Shown here: in pieces, positions 1 to 7,950 of the stretch
How the letters are laid out: every line of letters begins with the position of its first letter
Numbering within the stretch: the stretch's first letter is position 1
Assembly: GCA_015039315.1 (NCBI GenBank)
Contig: WIDE01000148.1
Location: 24,035 to 44,630 of the forward strand
DNA from: Clavulina sp. PMI_390
Taxonomy: Eukaryota > Basidiomycota > Agaricomycetes > Cantharellales > Hydnaceae
Direction of reading: 5' to 3'
DNA length: 20,596 nucleotides
Notes under the pieces: generated by a model
Database searches by the model: none
Told to the model about the DNA's origin: nothing
Seen by the model: only the letters and a program-made list of their open reading frames with translations
Position numbers and translations under genes: made by a program

Positions 1-183
1 ACACAAACGTGGCTCGCCACGTCGCCTGATCCAGTTCTTACATCGCCTGCAGGCCGCGGGGGATTCTACGACCGCCAGGCACTCCGCACGTCGAACCCGC
101 TACTGAACGATGAAGAAATGACTGCGGCGATGTGGAGTGTGTGGCTGGATGCCGCGAGAGCGGAGGGGGTGACCGGCGTCTAA
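1..183 (+). CDS. SDR-family oxidoreductase, 3' terminal exon (partial)
   Basis: The frame is open from base 1 to a TAA at 181-183 and gives the last 60 residues of a protein whose start lies before the window. The same C-terminal exon recurs at 4466-4647, where it joins an upstream Rossmann-fold reading with a TGxxxGx motif, so I assign it to the short-chain dehydrogenase/reductase superfamily. Visible landmarks are the motif GRGGFYDRQAL and a terminal helix like IWSVWLEAA, which resembles the end of fungal retinol-dehydrogenase/WWOX-like SDRs. Such proteins are NAD(P)-dependent oxidoreductases. The substrate cannot be inferred. Compared with the second copy there is one extra codon and a mix of silent and replacement changes. 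No lesion is visible in this part, so this copy may be the functional one. Confidence 0.7.
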   Translation, partial: TQTWLATSPDPVLTSPAGRGGFYDRQALRTSNPLLNDEEMTAAMWSVWLDAARAEGVTGV

Positions 184-1469
184 AAGTGCGGTGAAAATCC
201 TGTACGCCCTTCTCAAAGCTCCTCCTCTAAAGTATAATACTGCCCTAATTTTGCGGGTAATCTCGACTCAGATGTGACTTGTATGTTCGTCAGATGCAAA
301 GCCCGTCATATTCTATAGCCTGATACTATCACGACGTCGCCAAGTGGAATCAAGACCTCATTTTGATAATCATGTGACCTGATCGATCTCGTACTCTCCA
401 GGTCTTAGTCAAGACTTCGCCGCTGACAATCGACATCTGACTGGCATCATATTCTCAGTGGGTGGGACCACAGCTTCGATAGTGAACATATAAGGAATCT
501 GACATCTTCTACACTGTGTTACTCGTCGCTTTTCTCATGGCTTGGAAAGATCTATTCTCATGGAAAGGGGTCGTTTTGATTCTGGGCGTGAAGGTTTTCG
601 AGCGGCCATAGCGAATACAACCATGGAATCAGAAGCACATACATATCCGCACTAGTGGAGTGCGTGAGTAGAAAGATCTCAAGTTTTGGATGTCCGCGGC
701 ATCACAATCCAGCATAGTCACCGCGAGTCTGTTTCTCACATTTCTTCACACATGCTCGATGAACCGCTCACACTCTGCTGAAATATGTGACTTTACTGCC
801 GCCTCAGATTCTCAAACGGATCGACCAAATATGCGCATCTGTTATCTGCTATGATAACCATTTCTCTCCCATCACCGGTCACTTCTCCACTTTATCGCTG
901 GTCTAATCCACAGGTTCCCATCTTGTATTATTGATTAAATTAGACCTCAGATTCGGGCCCTTCCCTGCCGTAATCCGATGAGGCCGGAGAGACGACTTTA
1001 CTGGCAGCTGAACCCTGGTTGACTGGTACTTCCGCATCACTTCTGTGTTCGTTAGTTGGCCAGGCATAAGGTGCATTAAATTTATCACTGATGGGGTTGC
1101 ACCCCTCTACGTGATCGTGCTGGCTTGGCCCTGGAGTGAATGTGTCTGCCTCGACTGTTCCTAACTTATTTGGCCAATTATTAATAATCAACTCATTTGG
1201 ATGGGGCATCTCAGACCGCCTTTTTGTAATCACGGTATTGGGCCATGGGAACCCCTTTATCTCATAATTGATCGGGGGTGGGGCTCCGCATGTGTGGTGC
1301 GGCGAGCAAACTGGTGTCATGTATCCCCAGATTGGCGGTCTGGTTGCAGTAATGTTAGCAGTGTCCAACCATAAGAGGCGGACTTTTTGAGGACCCAATG
1401 ATTCAAGCCAAGCAGACTTCCCCTCGCAGCAAGCGTTATAACATCTAGCCTTTACCACGACCATTCACC
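184..1469. other. Intergenic region between SDR end and thioredoxin-like copy A
   Basis: No convincing gene is seen. A short block at 353-366 is identical to 4871-4884, at about the same distance from the SDR stop in the second repeat, so this spacer is part of the duplicated unit though mostly diverged. The last 110 bases are the likely promoter of copy A: a segment at about 1407-1429 resembles the copy B upstream segment at about 5855-5878. A 174-codon open frame on the minus strand (940-1464) runs into this promoter and shows no recognisable domain, so I do not call it. Confidence 0.5.
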
Positions 1470-2046
1470 ATGTCCGTTACGCAGATCACGTCCTTCAAGC
1501 AGTTTGAAGAACTTGTCAGTATTGTCTTACGAATGGATTTCTCGACAGAATTTTGTCTTATGGTCCTGTTTCTTCTACTAGAGGGAGTCAAACAAAATTG
1601 TTATCATTGGGTTCTCGACCAAGCGCCAACCGGAACTCTCTCGTGAGTTATCTCGATTCCTCGAGAAAGAAGCAGCCTACGCAAAGGAGGCGAAAAAACA
1701 ATTTGAATTCTACAAGGTGGCGGCCGAGGAGCAATCGGTAAGCTGTCTCTCCATTAGAACACTTTGACCCAGGACCCATTTGGGCGTGGAGATCATCGCA
1801 AATTCTATCTGATAGCATGAACTGATTACTATCATGCCTTTAGGAAATCATGGACCACTGTCGTATGGAGCATCTTCCTGGCGTTATCGCATTCAAGAAG
1901 GAAATTGGTCGCGTTGATGGACCTCATTTCGACGAGATGACCCGAATGATGGACAAGGTACGTAGGGGTCCTCTTCTCGAGGTGCTTGCTGACTTTACTG
2001 AAATACCCTGGTCCGCGGGTTTAAGATCTATAACTACGACAAATGA
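1470..2046 (+). CDS. Thioredoxin-fold protein without CxxC (copy A), four exons
   Basis: The proposed exons are 1470-1514, 1582-1737, 1844-1957 and 2026-2046, all joined in phase 0, giving 111 residues. The start MSVTQITSFKQFEEL matches the N-terminal strand and helix of fungal thioredoxins. Next come the strand KIVIIGF, a helix, the strand QFEFYKVA and, from exon 3, MEHLPGVIAFKK, which contains the cis-proline turn (normally MPTF). Where W-C-G-P-C should follow the first strand there is S-T-K-R-Q-P-E-L. The only cysteine is in exon 3 (DHC). The fold is therefore thioredoxin-like but disulfide reductase activity is not expected; a binding or structural role is inference. Donors are GTCAGT, GTAAGC and GTACGT. 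Copy B supports every exon boundary. Soluble and cytosolic, since no signal peptide or membrane segment is seen. Confidence 0.72.
2026..2046 (+). other. 21-nt terminal exon of thioredoxin-like copy A
   Basis: This exon encodes I-Y-N-Y-D-K and the stop. It follows the acceptor TTTAAG. Copies B (6463-6483) and C (7930-7950) have an exon of exactly the same size and phase, ending V-Y-E-L-L-D and Y-S-H-F-D-I, which supports it as a real microexon. Confidence 0.6.
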
Positions 2047-3055
2047 ATCAACTAACCGTAGTCCAGCCGTTTACATTGGACCCTATGCCCGAATCAATTG
2101 TCTCATCTCTTGGCAGCCACCACTACCTTGCGCGGCGGTAACTGTGTCGAATGTAACTCTACAATGCCTGACGAATTAAAAAAAATCTTCTTATGCGTCG
2201 GAGAACTAGCTTAGCAAAAGACACGTTTTCTTCGTCTTGGGCGTAGTGTGATAGTTTATAAGACGAGGACTCGTGGTGTGCGTAAGCGACCGTGCGGTTC
2301 TCAAGATATACGGCACATGCGGTACGATTAGTATAATTGACCGTGGAATATGGTGGTCCACTCGGATCATACAAACGAATAGTAATTCGGCGCACGTATC
2401 CGGCCAGTCCACGACTTGTTCCCGTGAACTCTGAGGAAAAGGGGAAAAAAAATCCTAAGTAGAGATAAAATTGGAATTGGGACGTGCTATTATGCGGTGT
2501 TTTCTCCCAGCTAGAATGCGCTTTCGAGGTGAATTCATACAAGTGAGCGTGGGGTGGGAGAGTTCTGAGGGGCGTCTTAATGCGCCGCTTATAGGCTCCA
2601 AGGGACCACAGCAAAATAAGCTACTGACTCATTCAGCTCTCAGAGGAGACCGAAGTGGAGGTCCAAAAGGCTCGAAGATCGCGCACGCTCTGACAGCGGA
2701 AACGGCCCAACACCCGCTCAATAGTGCTGGTCATCTTCCTACTCATGACGCCGATAATGGTACGAGCTGAATACTAAGTGTGTTGCAAAGGTATCAAGCA
2801 TTATTGAGGAAGCAGCTAGCAATATATCATTATGTACCTATTGTTCTGATACGAGCTATGTAAGAGCTTGATGCTAATCTCTGGGTAGTCGATGCCGCTT
2901 AGGTCAATCACTAGTGTCATTGACGCTGGTCGCTCTTGGCCCTGCGGACCATAGGGGGGCGCTCGATAACTACCATCTCCCATGCAGGGTTTATGATCGG
3001 ATGCTCTCGGACCGGAGGTGGTAACACCTAGGGAGTGTCGAATAACTTTCCCGAC
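2047..3055. other. Intergenic region, thioredoxin-like copy A to SDR pseudogene
   Basis: No gene is supported. About 100 bp past the copy A stop, a 15-base segment at 2150-2164 is identical to 6582-6596, about 100 bp past the copy B stop, so part of the 3' flank or UTR is preserved between repeats. Open frames here (for example 2159-2614 on the minus strand, 2471-2770 on the plus strand) show no domain and no counterpart in the other repeat. Confidence 0.45.
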
Positions 3056-3063
3056 TATAAAAG
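3056..3063 (+). promoter_or_regulatory. TATA box of the SDR copy
   Basis: TATAAAAG lies 61 bp before the first ATG of the SDR reading at 3124. A second weaker match, ATATAAAG, follows about 5 bp later. The position is typical for a fungal TATA promoter and shows that the promoter was duplicated with the gene. Confidence 0.5.
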
Positions 3064-3123
3064 CCCATATAAAGCCTGAACAACAGCACCAGATATCCTC
3101 AGCATTACTGTGACTATGACGTC

Positions 3124-4647
3124 ATGCCCCGCTATACCTCCCTAGGCGTGAGAATCTTGCCGTCCACCTTTGCGCCCAAACTGATCCTACGCTCGAAAAT
3201 CCTCTGGGGAGGTGGGATGATGCTAGGAACTCTCTTCCCAGCACTCGCTATCGAAATTCAGGGCCACTCTGATAAGCTCACCATCACTACGGGTTCTAAT
3301 ACTGGTATCGACCTTGAATGCGCAGGCAACCTCGCCGGTATCGGATGCGCTGTCGTTTTTGCATGTTGTGATGTCGAAAGAGCGGAGTGCGCCTACCGGG
3401 ACATCTTCTCGAGCGAGGATGTGAACTAATCTAACCTGGTGGTGGAACGCTCGATTTCGAGCGATGCAGAGAGCGTGGGGGCATTTGGGAAGAGGTGCGC
3501 CGACGCCGGTGGTCGATCAATCGATATCTCCATCAAGTGAGTTCATCCATGTCCAATATTCGCCCACTCCTTTAAGATCTATCAGCGCCATTTGGCCATG
3601 AATTTCGCTTCATCAAAATCGTTGCATCGATCACCTGAATATTGCTAACTCTCTATTCTGTCCATCGTGACCACCATTCCACTGTTTGAATAGTAATGCT
3701 AGTATGATTGATCGAGTATTCCAATACGCTTTCAACACCATACGGCTGTATGAACTTGCATATAACATGACTGCCATCGCACACATTCAACTCACCGTAT
3801 CCCATGACGCCCGAATCATCGGTGTTACTTCTGTCGAGTAGTACTAGCTCCAAAGGGAAACAGGACCTGACTAATTCGAGTTGCACGAACTCGTTTAAGG
3901 GTCCCAAGGAAGCAGGCGGATGTGCTCTGAAGCCAGGCGGCGACATTTCGTTCATGATATGCAAAACTGTGTAATAGCGCACCAAGTTTCCGCAAGTTGT
4001 TTTCACGTTCGTTAGCATTACTTCGCTGAATGGTTCTATGACTTTAAACCATGAAAAGCTTCAATAATAATTTGGTCCACGCCTACAACAGAGGGGCAAG
4101 GGTATCGGGGCCTACTTCTATAATCCTGGTACGTCTTCTGATAATGACCTTCTCACCCGCCACATGGGCGTTTATCCCTTCACCATCGCACAGGCCTCAT
4201 CACGACTTAGATGTACACCCGCCCAGATGGACTCTTCGGTGGCGGCGAGATCCCCGCCTCTGAGAAAAACTTCATCAAGATGGTCGACATGCTCTCTGGT
4301 GCGTGCCCAGGCCTCATTTCCGTGGAATATTCTCTCCTTCTGCTCCTTCTCTTTTGCCGCTGCTTCGACATTGGCTCTGTAGCTCTTTTTTCCTCAGTTC
4401 GAACTGACGTGGAGTTCTCACTCACACTCTCTTCTATTTGACAGTTCCCGCCGCGCAAGGCGCTATGACGCAAACGTGGCTCGCGTCGCCTGATCCAGTT
4501 CTTGCATCGCCTGCAGGCCGCGGGGGATTCTACGACCGCCAGGCACTCCTCACGTCGAATCCACTTCTGAATGATGACGAAATAACCGCAGCGATATGGA
4601 GTGTGTGGCTGGAGGCTGCGAACGCGGAGGGAGTGGTGGATGTTTGA
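3124..4647 (+). pseudogene. SDR-family oxidoreductase pseudogene (second tandem copy)
   Basis: Exon 1 (3124-3536) reads into an SDR N-terminus: hydrophobic L-W-G-G-G leader, nucleotide-binding TGSNTGID (last Gly of TGxxxGxG replaced by Asp), then FACCDVERAE, where families usually have C-R-D. A TAA at 3427-3429 interrupts it, but the frame continues with SNLVVERS and RSIDISI to a GTGAGT donor at 3537. An exon from 3694 restores N-N-A-S (SDR NNAG), then HDARIIGVTS, and hits TAG at 3839-3841. A helix reading SFNNNLVHAYNRGAR follows at about 4057-4100, then a frameshift near the G run at 4093-4096, then YFYNPG (SDR PG motif). Exons 4194-4298 (TAG at 4208-4210) and 4445-4647 complete the C-terminus, with introns 4129-4193 and 4299-4444. 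The catalytic Tyr of YxxxK appears lost, with a TAA at 4045-4047 near that place. Several independent lesions make it non-functional. Confidence 0.75.
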
Positions 4648-5817
4648 GGTCAGAGTGGAGTTACTCTGCGAGTTTACGATTCACGAAATTTATCACCACT
4701 ACCTGGGAAGCGGAATTTCCCCTGCCGAGTCTAGAACTTTTACGGATACGAGGCCGCGGGCTCAAGTAAGGGCGAACGTGTTAAGGATGCAGCATGGATA
4801 TTTGAGCGATTCTAAGCCCGCTGTATCCGGTTTTATATCGATTTCTTTTCCCCGCTGACAAGTTAGACACAGACCTCATTTTGAGCATCACATGATTGGG
4901 CTCACTTCCACTGTTCGGTGTTTTCGACAGGACCATGCCGCTACGGTCTTTATGAATGAACAGTCTCGGCAATGAGCGCGGAAAAAGTGTTGTCGTTGTC
5001 TATGGGACCAGTCGATACTACGACGGCTATTCATGCCTTCTTGATGATCGCAAAGTCTGGGCTCTCTCTTTCGTTCATGGAGCTTAGCTCAAGCATGTAA
5101 AATTGCCACTTCCAAGTGATGAATGGCCTAGAGCCACCTGCACTAGCACGTTCGGGAATGCATCTGTGAGAACGCACCTCGAAGGTCTTGATATCCGCGA
5201 GACTGCTCCCAACACCTGTTCACACACAAAAAAAAATACGCCGAATCCGCGAAGAGTACGTGATTTTCACTACCGTCATAGAATAATGCGTAAGGGTGAT
5301 GTCTACGGTTCTATTGACTTCCGTCGCAAATGTCTGCTCCGAACGATCAAGGCATTCATCTTCGCCTGACCAGTGACCATCAATTGGAGCCACAACAGGC
5401 GCCCCACTAGGATGATGGGGTAAAACTTCCACGCGTTAGTACTTGAGCTTGTGAAGGACGGCGTCAGTGAAGACCTGGCCGTTGATGGAGTTGAAGTTGC
5501 GTATAGAATTCCCAAGGTCTCTAGCTTTTGGTAAGCACGAGCTCGTCAACTTCATGACCAGGTGGTACGCCCTTCTTTCGTAGAAGTTTACTGGATCATG
5601 GGGTCTGCAGCCCCATTCTGAGTTTCCACTAGCTTCGGTTGACCTTGTGCGCGAATTTGAGGAATATTCCAGCGAGACCCCGGCTTCGTTGTGGTACCTC
5701 AGACCATTGATCGGACCCGTTGAGACCCGCACACAGTGTGTGGAGCTCCAAACAGGTGACCTGTTCCCCAAATCAACTCACTGGATAGCATGACCCAGGA
5801 GTTGAGACTGGTATAGG
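4648..5817. other. Intergenic region between SDR pseudogene and thioredoxin-like copy B
   Basis: This is the counterpart of 184-1469 in the second repeat and has nearly the same length up to the thioredoxin-like start. It shares the block 4871-4884 with 353-366. I see no domain in any frame. Minus-strand open frames at 5220-5771 have no counterpart in the first repeat. Confidence 0.45.
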
Positions 5818-5825
5818 TATAAAAG
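5818..5825 (+). promoter_or_regulatory. TATA box of thioredoxin-like copy B
   Basis: TATAAAAG sits 94 bp upstream of the ATG at 5919. The segment after it, about 5855-5878, resembles the region just upstream of copy A at about 1407-1429. In copy A the equivalent of the TATA box looks degraded (CATAAGAGG near 1369), so the two copies may be expressed at different levels. Confidence 0.55.
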
Positions 5826-5918
5826 GGTCGCCTGTTGGGCGTTTGAGACCCACACCAAGCGACTTCCCCTTCACAGTAAAAAGCCCAAACGTCCAAAAGC
5901 TACTATCCAACCTTCAGC

Positions 5919-6483
5919 ATGTCCGTCACCGAGATTACATCCATGAAGCAGCTCGACGAGCTCGTCAGTATATTTCTTGTTCCTTAATCTGTCGACCTCT
6001 CTCAGAGGCTCATTCCTCATAAACAGAGGCAGTCGAACAAAGTCGTCGTCATTGGACTCTTGTCCAGGTCCGGCGAGTCCCACGAGTTGCTTCAATTCGT
6101 TCAAGCCGAAGCGCATCGTGCAAAAGAGTTACACAAGAATATCGAGTTCTGCAAGGTGGATGCGGAGCGTCACCGGGTAAGTTGCTCACTTGATGAGATC
6201 CGATTGGGTCATAGTCAGCCTTCTGTAGATAATGGAGGCGAACTGCATCTGATAGCGGGGCCTAATGCCTTTCATTACTTAGGAAATCGCTGAGCACCTC
6301 AAGATCCACCGTCTTCCGGGAGCCGTTGCATTCAAGAATCGCCAAGATATCGACACCGTCGAGGGATTTAATCTTGGGGCTTTGTTCGAGATGATGGCCA
6401 AGGTAGCTCTCGAAAATTCCTCGCCTACTTGTACTGAAATATCCTGGTTTGCACTATCCAAGGTCTACGAGCTCCTCGATTGA
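5919..6483 (+). CDS. Thioredoxin-fold protein without CxxC (copy B), four exons
   Basis: The proposed exons are 5919-5963, 6027-6176, 6283-6402 and 6463-6483, joined in phase 0, giving 111 residues, the same total as copy A. The start MSVTEITSMKQLDEL is nearly identical to copy A. The central strand is KVVVIGL, followed by L-S-R-S-G-E-S-H where thioredoxins carry W-C-G-P-C, so both active-site cysteines are missing. The strand NIEFCKVDAE holds the only cysteine. HRLPGAVAFKN keeps the cis-proline turn, and the protein ends VYELLD. Introns are 5964-6026, 6177-6282 and 6403-6462; the third donor, GTAGCT, is weak. No stop or frameshift is seen. Divergence from A is strong in the helices after the dead active site and low at the N-terminus. 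The preserved length and frame suggest it still makes a protein; the role is unknown. Confidence 0.72.
6463..6483 (+). other. 21-nt terminal exon of thioredoxin-like copy B
   Basis: It encodes V-Y-E-L-L-D and TGA after the acceptor TATCCAAG. The residues match the usual C-terminal helix end of thioredoxins. The intron before it keeps a TACTGAAAT segment also seen in copy A (TTACTGAAAT), a possible branch region. Confidence 0.6.
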
Positions 6484-7440
6484 ACCACTAGTTAGCGGCT
6501 AGCTCGCATCGCATCGCCATGTCTGGATCAATAGCCTCCCTTTGTGGGGGGTTGATGTTTCGACCAAAACCAACTACACCAAATGTAACTCTACAAAGCT
6601 CCATTTTTTCCAAAAAAAACCATTCGTTGTATCAAGTGAAAAAAAAATCCATTTTGTCCTGGTAAAATCTCCTTCGTCAACACCTCTCTCTGGGTCAAGG
6701 AGCGATCTAGCGGCCCCTATCTGAGAAGACTCTGCAGTAACGATCAGAAGTGAGATAGATGACCCACGCTCTTGGGCGGAGTTGCTTATTGCGAAAGATA
6801 ACGGCTCGCTCGTACACTCTGAGGGAGGGACAGCTACTAGCGGGGCATGCCCAGCTACCCCGCACGATAGATGAACTTCTCAACCTTAAGTCAAGGTACA
6901 TCCCAAAAGGACAGATGAGGGCTTTCACCCCCCCCCCCCCCCGGTTGTCTAGTGCCTTTTAGCTATCATTTCTCTACGATGTAGCAAACGTACCTCGCGG
7001 AAGCGCTTCTGGGTGGTTTACTGTGCTTTCACGTAATCAAAGCCTGTGCTGGACGACGCTTAGTTATTGTCGAGACGCTTTGGAACATATTCAACTGTAG
7101 TTTAGCGGAATACGAACTGTAAGTGGTCTCACTTGATTGTGGAAAGCTCTGGTGTAAGTCGAAAGCACGCGACTGTTATGCCTTAATCCCAAACCATTCA
7201 ATTCGCTCCTGGCACGGGGTCGATGACCGCCCGTCGCGATTACAAGGGCGGGGTAATTCGGTCCAGTCTTGGGCGTTACAAAGAGGTGCGTGGAGAAGTA
7301 ATCACGTCACCAAAGCCCGGGAGACTTGTTCCGGGGGGACTTGCAACGATCAAAGGAAACGATCATTTGGAAGGATATATCGATCGAGCTCGCCCAACTC
7401 TCGCTTCGTTCATAACCATCATTTCCGAACCTCTTCCAGC
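6484..7440. other. Intergenic region between copies B and C, with a C15 tract
   Basis: The first part holds the 15-base block 6582-6596 shared with the copy A 3' flank. A run of 15 C lies at 6928-6942. The open frame 7223-7552 reads into the start of copy C and has no recognisable domain. Unlike the other thioredoxin-like genes, copy C has no SDR sequence before it. Confidence 0.45.
6928..6942 (+). repeat. Homopolymer (C)15
   Basis: Fifteen consecutive C are seen directly. No gene context explains it. Length polymorphism or sequencing error is likely at such a run. Confidence 0.9.
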
Positions 7441-7950
7441 ATGGGCTTTCCCCTCCTACCATTTCAAAGCTCTGATCAGTAAAATTCTACAGTGGGTAGT
7501 GCGCTTGAGCGTGCTCGATGCTAGTCAACACATCGCCGTGCTATCACATTAACGGCTGGGTGTTTAGGTGAAGCCAGAAATGACCGTCATAATTGGATTT
7601 TGAGGTACTGGAGCGTGAAGGGAGCATGCGAAGGAGTACGGGAGGAAGATGGAATATTATCAAGCAGGCATCACTAGTCAACATAACAGGTCAGCTACTT
7701 TCCAGGATAAATGAGCGTAGCAACCCAGTGCTCAGAGCACTCGATTCCGCAAAATCAATTTGATTCCTCTCTAGAAGATTGTGGAAGACTGTAGGACTGA
7801 TAAGCTCCCCGCCCTTGTCGTGCTCAGGCATCCAGCGGAGTGTGGTCGAATAATTGGTATGGACCCGAATGGCATGGTCGATGTGAGTCCTTGTCCCCGG
7901 TTCGACGATGTGTCCGCCAGGCGCGAAAGTATTCTCATTTTGATATTTGA
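7441..7950 (+). pseudogene. Thioredoxin-fold pseudogene (copy C)
   Basis: All four exons of copies A and B can be traced. Exon 1 starts at ATG 7441 in a context (CTTCCAGCATG) like copy B (CCTTCAGCATG) and retains a TTCAAAGCTCTGATCAGT end, but it is shorter and out of frame, and the donor reads ATCAGT instead of GTCAGT. Exon 2 (7568 to about 7689) gives MTVIIGF and then TGA at 7601-7603, where thioredoxins have Trp (TGG), with a second TGA at 7613-7615 and roughly 10 residues missing before the next strand. Exon 3 (7775-7882) is clean and keeps DKLPALVVLRH with the cis-proline. Exon 4 (7930-7950) is the 21-nt microexon. The lesions lie in the 5' half. It is an inactivated third copy; a truncated product from elsewhere is less likely. 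Confidence 0.65.

Noticed and set aside
940..1464. 174-codon open frame on the minus strand
   Set aside because: It starts 5 bp from the thioredoxin-like ATG, covers its promoter, has no recognisable domain, and the second repeat has no corresponding frame.
3117..3124. TGACGTCA palindrome resembling a CRE site
   Set aside because: It overlaps the start codon of a pseudogene and an 8-base match is expected occasionally by chance.
3448..3463. Perfect inverted repeat (CGCTCGA, 2-base loop, TCGAGCG)
   Set aside because: It lies inside the SDR pseudogene coding sequence and is explained by codons for E-R-S-I-S-S. No terminator or operator role is expected in a fungal gene.
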